This document shows, in pieces, positions 7,892-16,155 of a stretch of DNA of 64,000 bases. The stretch is taken from positions 1 to 64,000 of the forward strand of contig NZ_JAGWDK010000031.1 in NCBI RefSeq assembly GCF_018398875.1, in the 5' to 3' direction. This DNA is from Bradyrhizobium sp. sGM-13. GTDB taxonomy: Bacteria > Pseudomonadota > Alphaproteobacteria > Rhizobiales > Xanthobacteraceae. Numbering within the stretch: the stretch's first letter is position 1; the number at the start of each line of letters is the position of its first letter. The notes under the pieces are model-generated. The model was given only the letters and a program-made list of their open reading frames with translations. It did no database searches and was not told the origin of the DNA. The position numbers and the translations under genes are program-made.

Positions 7892-8506
7892 ATGGCTTCC
7901 CGCACATTTCCAAGCGCTTTCTTCAACTGGACCTGGTCGGCCGTACTGGCCGGCGTCTTTGCTTCGCTGGTAGTCCAGATTTTGCTGACGATGCTCGGGT
8001 TCGGCATTGGCCTGCTTGCGATTGATGTCCCGACTGCGCAATCCGCGCCCGCCGGCGCCGGCTGGGCGGCATTCGTCTGGTGGGCGGTGTCAGGGATCAT
8101 CGCCGCGTTCGTAGGGGGTGCCGTCGCGGCAGCTAACTCACCCGATCAGACGGGCCTCGGCCGCGTCGGACACGCCCTGGCCGCCTGGGCGGTCGCCACC
8201 GTCGTGGTGGTTGCGGCGGCCGCGACGCTTCCGGCTTCGGCGACCAGCATCGCAAGCAATCTGGTTGGACCATCATACGCTGCGAGCGCCCGCATCGCGT
8301 ATTTGTCGGGTGTTCCCGGACGCGAGACGGTCGGTGCAGCCACCAGATCTCCGACACAGGCGCAGATCGAGGAGGCGCGCAAACACTTCGCTTATGTCAT
8401 GTTTGCCAGCTTCTGCGCTCTGCTACTTGGAGCAGGGGCGGCCTATGCAGCCGGAATGGCGACCACGAGCCAGGCGGTCAAGGAGGCGGCGCGACCTGTC
8501 ACATAG
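7892..8506 (+). CDS. Hypothetical multi-pass membrane protein
   Basis: 204 residues starting at the ATG at 7892, which has GGAGGG eight bases upstream. Four hydrophobic segments are visible: about 12-36, 52-74, 90-110 and 170-190. The segments are rich in alanine and glycine, with a polar loop (SPDQTGLGRVGH) between the second and third. I recognise no named domain; the arrangement resembles small PRC-barrel-adjacent or YrzE-like stress membrane proteins, but this is weak. It faces the 27-residue peptide gene divergently and converges with the maleylacetate reductase gene. Confidence 0.75.
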   Translation: MASRTFPSAFFNWTWSAVLAGVFASLVVQILLTMLGFGIGLLAIDVPTAQSAPAGAGWAAFVWWAVSGIIAAFVGGAVAAANSPDQTGLGRVGHALAAWAVATVVVVAAAATLPASATSIASNLVGPSYAASARIAYLSGVPGRETVGAATRSPTQAQIEEARKHFAYVMFASFCALLLGAGAAYAAGMATTSQAVKEAARPVT

Positions 8507-8542
8507 AAGGTTGCGAGGCATGTCGATCTCCGGTCGAGGGGA

Positions 8543-9610
8543 TCATTGGGCGATTTGCGGAGCGTCTCCGCGCCAGGCGCGCGCGATCAATTCGCGGATC
8601 GCTTCTCGCTCGATCGGGCACGGATTCCAGTACGGATTCTTCACGGCGAGGTCGGCGGCCTGATCAATGCCGCTCTCGGGCATGCCGATCTCGCGCAGCG
8701 ACAGCGGAGCGGCAAGCTTTCGCGCCAGATCGTGGAGGCCGAGCGCCGGGTCGCTCACGCCAAGCGCTGCGGCGATGCGTGTCATCGCCTCAGGTGCGGC
8801 AGGCGCATTGTAGGCGAGGGCATGCGGGAGAATGACAGTGTGGGTCTCCGCATGCGGCAGATTGAACAGCCCGCCCAGCGTATGGCAGAGCTTGTGATGC
8901 AGCGCCATGCCGACCGCGCCAAGGCAGACGCCGCAGAGCCAGGCGCCATAGAGCGCGTCGGTGCGCGCGACCCTGTCGCTCGGCTCAGCGCAGATTTTCG
9001 GCAGCGCCCGTGCCAGCGTACCGATGCCTTCCTGCGCCATCAGCGATGTGATGGGGTTGTGATCCCGCGCATAGAGCGCCTCGACCGCGTGCGCAATGGC
9101 GTTGATGCCTGATGTCACCGATAGTTTTGCCGGCATCGTCATGGTGAGGTCGACGTCGTAGATCACGATCTCGGGGAGGATCTTCGGGCTCGATTGCGTG
9201 GTCTTGATCCCGCCGCTGGTCTGGCCGACCACCGGCGTCATCTCCGAGCCGGCATAACTGGTCGGCAGCACGATCTGCGGCAGATCGGTGCGCAAGGCGA
9301 TCGCCTTGCCGAGGCCGGTGGTCGAACCGCCGCCGATCGCGACGACGCCATCGGCCTCAATCTCGCGCACGACTTCCATCGCCTGTTCCGTCACCTCGAC
9401 GAGGGTATGCATGACCGCTCCGGTGAAGACGCCGGCGAAGCGTTCGCCGATCATCTCCCGGATGCCGGCGACCAGATCTTTCTGCCGCGGGGTCGCCAGC
9501 ACGAGGGCGCGGGTAACGCCGAGGCGGAACAATTCATCGGGCAATTGACGCAGCGTGCCGGTGCCGAACACTACCCGCATCGGCGCGCTCTGGTAGGTGA
9601 AGTCTTGCAT
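8543..9610 (-). CDS. graC: Maleylacetate reductase
   Basis: 355 residues, GGGAGC ahead of the ATG. It belongs to the iron-containing alcohol dehydrogenase fold: an N-terminal Rossmann half with VVAIGGGSTTGLGKAIAL for nucleotide, IVLPTSYAGSEMTP, and a helical half with HAVEALYA, MALHHKLCHTLGGLF and PHAETHTVILPHALAYN. The YAGSEMT and HHKLCHTLGG segments are typical of maleylacetate reductases (ClcE/MacA/TftE/GraC), which reduce maleylacetate to 3-oxoadipate with NAD(P)H. It is the last gene of the resorcylate operon and would feed the product to the 3-oxoadipate pathway. Confidence 0.92.
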   Translation of the reverse strand: MQDFTYQSAPMRVVFGTGTLRQLPDELFRLGVTRALVLATPRQKDLVAGIREMIGERFAGVFTGAVMHTLVEVTEQAMEVVREIEADGVVAIGGGSTTGLGKAIALRTDLPQIVLPTSYAGSEMTPVVGQTSGGIKTTQSSPKILPEIVIYDVDLTMTMPAKLSVTSGINAIAHAVEALYARDHNPITSLMAQEGIGTLARALPKICAEPSDRVARTDALYGAWLCGVCLGAVGMALHHKLCHTLGGLFNLPHAETHTVILPHALAYNAPAAPEAMTRIAAALGVSDPALGLHDLARKLAAPLSLREIGMPESGIDQAADLAVKNPYWNPCPIEREAIRELIARAWRGDAPQIAQ

Positions 9611-9673
9611 GGTTGCTCCCTGCGGACGAATGACCGGCTCCAGGATCAGGCCCCCCAGAGCCGGACTTCCGGC

Positions 9674-11050
9674 TCAAGAGGCGGGCTGTGCAACCTTGCG
9701 CAAGCCGGCGGCCTCATCAAGGCTGCTTGCGGGTGCGCTCGCCGGCCGCCTGGCCAGCAAGATGATCGCGCCGGCGGCAATCGCGGAGATGCCGATCGAC
9801 AGGAACATCGGTGTCGGGCTCTGGTAATATTGCTGAAGCGCACCAGCCACGAACGGGCCGAGGATGGCGCCGACGCGGGCGACCCCGAGCTCCATTCCGA
9901 CCGCGGTGGCGCGCACGCCGGTCTCATAGGAAGCCGCAGTGAAATTGTTCAGCACGAATTGCGCGCCGATAATGAAGAAGCCGGCGGCGGCGACCGAGGT
10001 GATGTTGACGATGTGGACGTTCAGCACTACGAGCGACAACACGGCGAGGCCGCCAAAGGCCCACCAGGTCGCGATCAGCCCGCGGCTATAGCCGGACCGG
10101 TCGACGAGGTGGCCAAGTACAAGGCCGCCGATGAACGACATTATCTGCATCAGCGCGCCGAAGCCGAAGCTTGCGGCAAAGGTTTCGCCACGCTGCATCA
10201 TCACCGTCGGAATCCATCCCGAAAGGCCGAAGATGCAGAACAGGCTGAGGAAGGCCGAGGCCCAGATCGCAAATGTGGTCCGTCGATATTTCGACCGCAG
10301 CAGCACCGCCACCGAATTGACCGGCTTCTCCGCTTGCGCGATGGCAATTTCAGCCAACTTGTAGGCGCTGGCGCGCTCGGGCCGAAGCTTCGTCAGCATG
10401 TCGCGGATTTCATCGGTACGGCCCTGGAGTGCGAGGAATTTTGGCGATTCCGGCAGCATCATGTGCATGAACGGCAAGAGCAGGAACGACAGCGAGCCGA
10501 TCCAGTACAGCGACGTCCAGCCGAATACCGGAGTTGCAAACACGCCCGCGACGCCGGCGAGGGTGCCGCCGAGCGCCCAGCCAAGCGCGACGCCCCACAG
10601 CGCAAACGTGTTCGCCACGCGCCGCGGCGCCAGCTCGTTGATGTAGGTGGTCGCGAGCGGCAGCAGCACGCCGAGGCCGATGCCGGTCAGAAGCCGCAGG
10701 ATGCAGAAGGAGAGGAACGAATCCGCCGAAGTCGCGGTGAGCAGCGTGAAGATACTGGTGATCCACAAGCCGCCGAGCAGGGTGCCGCGTCGGCCGAGCC
10801 GATCGGCAATGATGCCATGGATGGCTGCCCCGAGCAGGAAGCCAACCAGGCCGCTGGAAATCAACAGTCCCGCCTGGCCGGCCTGCAGCCCCCAGGGCTT
10901 TGCGACGTAGTGAATGACGTAAGCCGGGTTGAACGTGTCATATCCGTCAAACAGCGTTAGCAGTCCCATGATGGCGCCGAGGCGCCAGTGAAATTTTCCT
11001 ACCTTTGCTTCGGCGAGTTCTTCGTGAAGATCGATTGCCTGCGCGGCCAT
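9674..11050 (-). CDS. MFS transporter, aromatic acid:H+ symporter family
   Basis: 458 residues with twelve predicted membrane segments and a cytoplasmic N-terminus. The signature of the AAHS family (PcaK/BenK/MhpT) is present: LLTLFDGYDTFNPAYVI in helix 1 with the DGxD motif, the loop 2-3 motif GIIADRLGRRGTLL, and LPESPKFLALQGR before the central loop. GGAGGG precedes the ATG. Placed between the gamma-resorcylate decarboxylase and maleylacetate reductase genes, it most probably imports gamma-resorcylate or a related hydroxybenzoate. The substrate is inferred from position only. Confidence 0.88.
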   Translation of the reverse strand: MAAQAIDLHEELAEAKVGKFHWRLGAIMGLLTLFDGYDTFNPAYVIHYVAKPWGLQAGQAGLLISSGLVGFLLGAAIHGIIADRLGRRGTLLGGLWITSIFTLLTATSADSFLSFCILRLLTGIGLGVLLPLATTYINELAPRRVANTFALWGVALGWALGGTLAGVAGVFATPVFGWTSLYWIGSLSFLLLPFMHMMLPESPKFLALQGRTDEIRDMLTKLRPERASAYKLAEIAIAQAEKPVNSVAVLLRSKYRRTTFAIWASAFLSLFCIFGLSGWIPTVMMQRGETFAASFGFGALMQIMSFIGGLVLGHLVDRSGYSRGLIATWWAFGGLAVLSLVVLNVHIVNITSVAAAGFFIIGAQFVLNNFTAASYETGVRATAVGMELGVARVGAILGPFVAGALQQYYQSPTPMFLSIGISAIAAGAIILLARRPASAPASSLDEAAGLRKVAQPAS

Positions 11051-11093
11051 GACCGTATCCCTCCCAGATGGTGATTATGTCGTTTGAGGCCGC

Positions 11094-12119
11094 TTATTCC
11101 GCGGCTTGATGGATGCCGTGCTCGGCGACGGCCAAGTCGCCGAGATCGAGCTTGAACAGGTCGATGGCGTTGCGCCGGCCGATCTTCAGGCGATCGTTTT
11201 CGCTGATGCTGGCGCTGTTGAACCAGTCGGAAGCATGGTCCACGTTCTCGAACGGCCAGTCGACCGAGAACAGGATGCGGTCGGCTCCGATTTCGAGAAT
11301 GGAATCGATCAGCGTTTGGGTGCGGAAATTGCCCGACGTGGTCAGGAAGAAGTTGGCATTGAAATAGTCGCAGATCTTCTTCTTCGCCTTATGTTTCGGC
11401 GGCGCCTTGACCCAGCCGTTGCGATGATCGACGCGCCACATGCTGTAGGGCAGGCCTTCACCCATATGGCCGAGGATGATCTTCAGTTTTGGATAGGCAT
11501 CGAACAGGCCCGATCCCATCAGGCGCAAGGCATGGACCGCGGTCTCCTGTCCGAACGCCCAGGTCGGGCCCATCAGCCACGGATGCCCTTCATAGATCGC
11601 GCAGTCTTCCGGCAGCGGATTGCGCGGATGCAGGTAGAAGGGCAGGCCGGTCTGCTCGACCGCTGCCCAGAACGGCCAGTATTGCGGCAGGTCGTAATAG
11701 ACCGGCCGCTTGCCGTCGCCGATTTGCGAGAAGCCGTTGACCAGCGCGCCGCGGAAGCCGAGCGTCTTGATGCAGCGCTCGAGTTCGACGATGGCGAGAT
11801 CGGGGTCCTGCATCGGAAGGGCGGCAAAGGCCTGGAATCGTGACGGTCGTTTTGCCACCTCTTCGGCGAGGAAATCGTTGGCGCGGATCGCAATCTCGTT
11901 GGCGCGGGTGACGTCGGGAATCGCCTGAACCGCCGGCGCGTTCAACGACAGGATCATCATTTCGACGCCGTGGCGGTCCATCTGCGCCAGCCGCTTGTCC
12001 TGGATATCGAGCAGGCGGTCCTTCAACTCCGGCCAATAGGAGTCCGGAACGAAACCCGCTGAGTCCATCAGCGTGTCCGGGATAGCGAAATGTTCCTCTA
12101 GTGCGATCTTGCCCTGCAT
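11094..12119 (-). CDS. graF: Gamma-resorcylate decarboxylase
   Basis: 341 residues. A member of the ACMSD-like amidohydrolase superfamily that removes CO2 from 2,6-dihydroxybenzoate to give resorcinol, reversibly. The metal ligands known for the rhizobial enzyme are at identical positions: Glu8 and His10 (ALEEHFA), His164 (FYLHPRNPLP) and Asp287 (FSVDWPFEN); GHMGEG with His218 is also present. Long blocks such as ILSLNAPAVQAIPD and TTSGNFRTQTLIDSILEIG match the family closely. GAGGA precedes the ATG. Third gene of the operon, 26 bases after the oxygenase gene. Confidence 0.95.
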   Translation of the reverse strand: MQGKIALEEHFAIPDTLMDSAGFVPDSYWPELKDRLLDIQDKRLAQMDRHGVEMMILSLNAPAVQAIPDVTRANEIAIRANDFLAEEVAKRPSRFQAFAALPMQDPDLAIVELERCIKTLGFRGALVNGFSQIGDGKRPVYYDLPQYWPFWAAVEQTGLPFYLHPRNPLPEDCAIYEGHPWLMGPTWAFGQETAVHALRLMGSGLFDAYPKLKIILGHMGEGLPYSMWRVDHRNGWVKAPPKHKAKKKICDYFNANFFLTTSGNFRTQTLIDSILEIGADRILFSVDWPFENVDHASDWFNSASISENDRLKIGRRNAIDLFKLDLGDLAVAEHGIHQAAE

Positions 12120-12145
12120 GTCATCCTCGCTGATGTCTGATGTTG

Positions 12146-13378
12146 TTAGTACTGTCCCTGCGGCGTCAGCCCGAGCGCGAGCTGGCCGTACATGGTGCCG
12201 ACGGCGTCCCAGTTCATGCTGATGTGGCGGCCGACGGCATTGGCGTCGCGCCAGGCGCGCTGCACCGGATTGGAAAGATCGAGGCCGAGCCCGCCGGTCG
12301 AGGCGTTCAGTGCCTCACTGGCGCGGATGGCCAGCGCAACCGAAAAGGCCTGGCCGCGGCGGCTGACGATGCGGTCCTCGATAGAGACCGGTCTGCCGTC
12401 GCGGATCGTCGCCGCGCGGTCCCTGAGATCGCGCAGCAGCACTTCGCGCGCCGCATCGACCGAGGCGGCCGCTTCCGCAACGCGCAACTGGATGGTCGGG
12501 AAATCCGCCATGCGGTTGTTGTGGCCGGCCACCGCGCCGCGCGTAATTCGCCTCGAGGTAACGGCAAGATAGTCCTCCAGCGCGCCGGCGGCGGCGCCGA
12601 CTGCGGTAGATGCCAGGCAGGAGGGAATGTTCGACAGCATCGGGATTGAGAAGGTGGGGTTGGCTGCATGCACCGTGGCGCCCGGCGTCTTGCCGGATGT
12701 GGTGTCGGCGAACGACAGCAGGCGGTGCGCGGGCACGAACACGTCTGACAGTACGAGCGTCTTGCTGCCGGTGCCGCTGAGGCCGACGACATTCCAGGTA
12801 TCGTCGATGACGTAGTCGGTGGCCGGAACCAGCAGGAAGGCCGGCGCAAACTGGCCGGCTTCCGTCTTCGACGGCAAGAGCGCCGCGCACAACGACCATT
12901 GCGCGTTGTCGCAGCCGCTCGCAAACGACCAGCGCCCGGTGAGGCGATAGCCGCCGTCGACCTCGATCGCCCTGGCGGCCGGCGCGTAGGAGCCGCAGGC
13001 CAGCGCGTCGGGATTATCATCCCAGACGTCGCGCTGCGCGATTTCCGGAAATCCCGCGATCAGCCATTGATGCGCCGCCAGCAGGCCGCCGACCCATGCC
13101 GTCGAGGCGCAGCTTTTCGCAAGCTCGATGTTCAATTCGACCAGCACGTCGAAATCGTGCTCGTAGCCGCCGAACATCGCCGGCTTGACGATATCGAAAT
13201 AGCCGATCATGCGCAGCGCGGTGATGTTCTCTTCCGGCACGCGGCCCGCCTTTTCCGTGGTGTGGGCGCGTGCCTTGATCTGCGGCGCGATCTGCGCGAC
13301 GCGGCTCCGCAACTCGGCAATATCAGGGCGAAGCGACGGCTGTGCCGGCACGTCCTTCAACTGGGCGACTGATACCAT
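12146..13378 (-). CDS. graD: Resorcinol hydroxylase, oxygenase component
   Basis: 410 residues with the acyl-CoA dehydrogenase fold used by group D flavin monooxygenases (HsaA, HpaB-like, GraD). It would use reduced flavin supplied by the partner reductase to hydroxylate resorcinol to hydroxyquinol. Visible blocks are KPAMFGGYEHDF, CASTAWVGGLLAAHQW, the RLTGRWSFASGCDNAQW flavin site, SGTGSKTLVLSDVFVP and the C-terminal RAWRDANAVGRHISMNWD. GGAGC precedes the ATG. The product assignment depends on its place between the reductase and the decarboxylase genes; sequence alone would allow other phenols. Confidence 0.88.
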   Translation of the reverse strand: MVSVAQLKDVPAQPSLRPDIAELRSRVAQIAPQIKARAHTTEKAGRVPEENITALRMIGYFDIVKPAMFGGYEHDFDVLVELNIELAKSCASTAWVGGLLAAHQWLIAGFPEIAQRDVWDDNPDALACGSYAPAARAIEVDGGYRLTGRWSFASGCDNAQWSLCAALLPSKTEAGQFAPAFLLVPATDYVIDDTWNVVGLSGTGSKTLVLSDVFVPAHRLLSFADTTSGKTPGATVHAANPTFSIPMLSNIPSCLASTAVGAAAGALEDYLAVTSRRITRGAVAGHNNRMADFPTIQLRVAEAAASVDAAREVLLRDLRDRAATIRDGRPVSIEDRIVSRRGQAFSVALAIRASEALNASTGGLGLDLSNPVQRAWRDANAVGRHISMNWDAVGTMYGQLALGLTPQGQY

Positions 13379-13423
13379 TGGTTTGCTCCGTATCTTGGAT
13401 GGGCTGAAAGGCGGCTTGGCGGA

Positions 13424-13942
13424 TCACGCAGCCTGGCTGTCGTGCGGCACCGAGAAGCAGTAGGTCGCGTCCTGGTAGATCAGGGGTTCGATCGGATCGC
13501 GCACGTTGACGGTCTCAGCTTCGCCGATGAAAATCGTATGCGTGCCGTAGGGGACGGCGGCGGCCTTCTTGCAGAAGATGTTGATCTGGGCGTCGGCGAG
13601 GTAGGTGACGCCCTCGGGCGAGGTCATCCAGTCGCCAAGTCCGAACCGTTCGTCGGCAGGCATCGCGCCGCTGAAGGCGGACGAAAGTGTGATCTGGTCG
13701 CGGCGCAGAACGTTGACGCAAAACCGGCGAGCCAGCAGCATGATGTCGTGCAGCAGCGTTTGTTGGTTGACGCAGACGATCAGCGAGGGTGGGTCGAGCG
13801 ACAGCGACGTCACCGCGGTCGCCGTCATCCCGTGGCGGCGGTTCTGGTCCGCAGACGTGATCACCGACACGGCGGCAGGAAATCGCCGCAACGCGCGCTT
13901 GAACGTTTCACGCAATTCGTCGGATGCCGAATCCAGCGACAT
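13424..13942 (-). CDS. graA: Flavin reductase component of resorcinol hydroxylase
   Basis: 172 residues from the ATG at 13942, chosen for the GGAGGA five bases upstream; an earlier in-frame ATG overlaps that site. A flavin reductase of the HpaC/HsaB class: FPAAVSVITSAD, GMTATAVTSLSLDPPSLIVCVN, FCVNVLRRDQ and a C-terminal YQDATYCF. It would supply FADH2 or FMNH2 to the oxygenase encoded 45 bases downstream. First gene of the operon and divergent from the MarR gene, so it follows the shared regulatory region directly. Confidence 0.9.
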   Translation of the reverse strand: MSLDSASDELRETFKRALRRFPAAVSVITSADQNRRHGMTATAVTSLSLDPPSLIVCVNQQTLLHDIMLLARRFCVNVLRRDQITLSSAFSGAMPADERFGLGDWMTSPEGVTYLADAQINIFCKKAAAVPYGTHTIFIGEAETVNVRDPIEPLIYQDATYCFSVPHDSQAA

Positions 13943-13989
13943 GGTTTCCTCCACTGAACAATCCGCTCTTGATCGGCGGCTTAATTTTC

Positions 13990-14056
13990 GTGAACAATAA
14001 TTGCATTTGCAAATGACAAGTCAATCAAAAATTTTCAAATGCAACAATTGCCTTGA
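13990..14056. promoter_or_regulatory. Divergent promoter region with inverted operator-like sites
   Basis: The 117 bases between the reductase gene and the MarR gene are AT-rich. They hold a perfect 12-bp dyad CATTTGCAAATG (14004-14015), whose left part extends to TTGCATTTG (14001-14009), and the complementary CAAATGCAA at 14036-14044, so the same 9-mer occurs in opposite orientation 35 bases apart. The arrangement is what would be expected for binding of a MarR dimer that controls both its own gene and the resorcylate operon. No experimental operator is known to me for this case. Confidence 0.6.
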
Positions 14057-14059
14057 AAA

Positions 14060-14602
14060 ATGATCGGCGCCCGGCTATTGGATGAGTGCAAAAGTTGCAC
14101 CAACGCAGGATGCAAGATCTTGTACCGGCTGACGAATTCCTTGCCCTACATGCTCAACCGCGTCGGCGTGCGGATGGGCGACCTGTTCTCCCGGCGCATC
14201 GCGGGCTACGGCGTGACGCTACCGATGTATCGCGTGATGGCCGCGCTCTGGGAGAAAGGCGATCAGCGCCTCGGCGATCTCGCCGCCATGACGACGATCG
14301 AGATATCGACGCTGTCGCGCCTGATCGGGGAGATGAAGCGGCGAGGCCTCGTAACGCGCACGCGGCTGAAGGACAACGCACGTACGGTTGCGATCAACCT
14401 CACGCCGAAGGGGCGGACGCTGGTGGAAGAATTGATCCCGATCGCCATCCATTTCGAGGAAGTGGCGGTTCGCAATTTTCCGTCGAAAAACGTTTTGGAT
14501 CTGAAGACGGTGCTCGCAGAAATCTACAAGAGCCTGAATTCGATCGAGCCCGAAATCGAGGAAGTCAACAAAGCGCGCAAGGCGGCGAGGCCGAAGGGTT
14601 GA
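14060..14602 (+). CDS. MarR-family regulator of the resorcylate operon
   Basis: 180 residues. The winged helix is clear: RVMAALWEKGDQRLGDLAAM, then TTIEISTLSRLIGEMKRRGL as recognition helix, a wing with R-T-R-L-K-D-N-A-R, and INLTPKGRTLVEELIP. The N-terminus carries two cysteines close together (CKSCTNAGCKIL), unusual for the family and possibly redox- or ligand-related. The ATG lacks a Shine-Dalgarno sequence, so the start is less sure. Divergent from the resorcylate operon, it probably represses it until an aromatic effector binds; effector and sign of control are inferred. Confidence 0.85.
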   Translation: MIGARLLDECKSCTNAGCKILYRLTNSLPYMLNRVGVRMGDLFSRRIAGYGVTLPMYRVMAALWEKGDQRLGDLAAMTTIEISTLSRLIGEMKRRGLVTRTRLKDNARTVAINLTPKGRTLVEELIPIAIHFEEVAVRNFPSKNVLDLKTVLAEIYKSLNSIEPEIEEVNKARKAARPKG

Positions 14603-14636
14603 TGCTTGCGGAGAGCGCGGCGGGCGGCACCCGCCT

Positions 14637-14806
14637 TTAGCTGCGCATGGCTGCGCGAAAGCCGACGAAGCTCAACGCGCCAGCCACGATGACCGCAATC
14701 CAGCTCGCCAGAACGGCACATCCACGTCATTCAAGGTGACGGACCATCCCATCACGATCCGGATCAACTGCAGAAGTGCGATCAGGGCAAAGATGGCGGC
14801 GGAAGT
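14637..14806 (-). pseudogene. Small membrane protein remnant with 1-base deletion
   Basis: On the minus strand a frame reads IFALIALLQLIRIVMGWSVT, LNDVDVPFW, then needs a one-base shift near 14711 to continue SWIAVIVAGALSFVGFRAAM and R-S-stop at 14637. Together these give two membrane helices in the order usual for short rhizobial membrane proteins (VMGW..TLN...VPFW.SWIA). There is no start codon on the left because an in-frame stop lies just upstream of the first helix. It is therefore a truncated and frameshifted gene; a single sequencing error could explain the shift but not the missing start. Confidence 0.5.
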
Positions 14807-15203
14807 GGCTCAACAGAGCCGCTCTCGATGTGTCGCACAATCGCAGTTTCGCGACGCCGCGAGTCACTTCCGCCTTCGGCACCTTTGAGAACGTCGCCGA
14901 CGGCGACTGAGGATGTCTGTTTATCGGGGCGGACCGGAAGTGATCGGTACACCGTCAAAACGACGCGAATGACCCAACTCGGAAGTGGAGTGCGCATCGC
15001 AGCAGTGGAAACAATGATGATAAATGCCGCCCAGGAGATGCCAGCCTCAATCGCTGTCGCGGCGCACGCTGCTATTGCCAAGACTTGATTGTCACGCGCG
15101 CGGGATTCCGGCGTCGTTTGTCACTAACGCCGGCTACCAAACCGATTTCGTGCGCTACTGGTGTTGTAGTACCGGATAGAACCTCCACGGAGGAAATTCC
15201 GAT
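14807..15203. other. Intergenic region, no supported gene
   Basis: About 400 bases after the membrane-protein remnant. Open frames exist on both strands (for instance minus strand 14782-15081), but they have atypical composition and no motif that I recognise, so I do not call them genes. Confidence 0.35.
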
Positions 15204-15299
15204 ATGCTAAAACTGGCCTTAATCTACCGGCGTGCTCCGACATTTGTTATTTTTGTCCGCTGGAATGCCAATCAAGGAGCCGGGGCTCACCTAGGCTAA
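15204..15299 (+). other. Short ORF with a good ribosome binding site
   Basis: An ATG at 15204 is preceded by GGAGGAAATTCCGAT, a strong site with nine-base spacing. The 31-residue product starts MLKLALI, which recalls the N-terminus of DUF1328 membrane proteins, but the following residues are not hydrophobic in the usual way. It may be a deleted or frameshifted DUF1328 gene or chance. The 100 bases to the P460 gene contain no other supported feature. Confidence 0.2.
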
Positions 15300-15399
15300 C
15301 AAAAATCAACTCCGTGGACCGCTCATTCGACCGAGCCGTCAGGGCTTACAACAACGAGGCCGAGCAGGCTCTCGGCCGCCATAGCATAGGAGCTTGATC

Positions 15400-15975
15400 A
15401 TGACGCGCTTCTCGACATTCCGTTTAGTGAGCGCGTTAGCCGCGCTTGCGTTCGTAGTATTGCTTGCCGTCTTGGGCGGCAAGGCCATTTCCGCGCAGGA
15501 CAAGTACACTGTGCAAGTGCCGAATGGGCTCGCGTTCTCTGAGTTCAGGGGATACGAGGACTGGCCAGTGATCGCGATCAGTGAGAGCGGAGGCAAGATC
15601 GCTGTGACCGTAGGGAATCCGGTAATTATCGACGCCTATAAGGAAGGCGTGCCCGGCAATGGCAAGCCTTTCCCAGACGGCGCCAAGATGGCGAAAATTC
15701 ATTGGAGCCCGAAAGTACAAGAAACCTGGCCCGGTCAGCCAACGGTGCCAGGTGCGCAGCATGACGTTGGTTTCATGGTCAAGGACAGCAAGAGGTTCGC
15801 GGACAGCGGCGGATGGGGATGGGCCGCGTTCGACTATGACGCGGCGTCCGATAGGTTTAAGCCCGCCACTGTAGCGAGCAGTCCGCCGCAGGAAAATGAC
15901 GCGAAGTGCGGGCTCGGGTGCCACACGGTCGTGCAGAACCGCGACTACGTGTTCACGGAATACGGAAAGAGGTGA
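15400..15975 (+). CDS. Cytochrome P460-like haem protein
   Basis: 191 residues from the ATG at 15400, with AGGAG upstream; an in-frame TTG two codons earlier is less likely. A membrane-spanning signal peptide (about 8-31, ending ISAQ) exports it. The body fits the cytochrome P460 family: GLAFSEFRGYEDWPVIAISE, a VTVGNPVIIDAYK strand region and FMVKDSKRFADSGGWGWAAF. The C-terminal haem site reads KCGLGCHTVV, that is C-x3-C-H rather than the usual C-x2-C-H, followed by RDYVFTEYGKR. P460 enzymes oxidise hydroxylamine or related compounds in the periplasm; many rhizobial homologues are uncharacterised, so activity here is open. Confidence 0.8.
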   Translation: MTRFSTFRLVSALAALAFVVLLAVLGGKAISAQDKYTVQVPNGLAFSEFRGYEDWPVIAISESGGKIAVTVGNPVIIDAYKEGVPGNGKPFPDGAKMAKIHWSPKVQETWPGQPTVPGAQHDVGFMVKDSKRFADSGGWGWAAFDYDAASDRFKPATVASSPPQENDAKCGLGCHTVVQNRDYVFTEYGKR

Positions 15976-16155
15976 GATCGGATAGCGGGAGCTAACGAGG
16001 CTGATTCAGCGCGGAATAGCAGAACAAATACCGATGTGCCGCAGGACAAGCGGATCGAGCTTCGCATCGGCATTGGTGGCAAACACGACAAGCCCACATT
16101 GCTTATTCCGCTCAAGTCCCGCGGTCATGCCGGCAAACGAGGAAGGATAACAGGA

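Noticed and set aside
9194..10960. Long plus-strand open frame (about 590 codons) opposite the maleylacetate reductase and MFS genes
   Set aside because: It is antisense to two well-supported genes, has a composition dominated by Arg, Gly, Ala, Gln and Asp, and shows no domain. GC-rich codon bias produces such shadow frames.
12307..13020. Alternative minus-strand frames within the oxygenase gene
   Set aside because: Arg/Pro/Ser-rich shadows in other frames of a gene with a complete, conserved reading frame.
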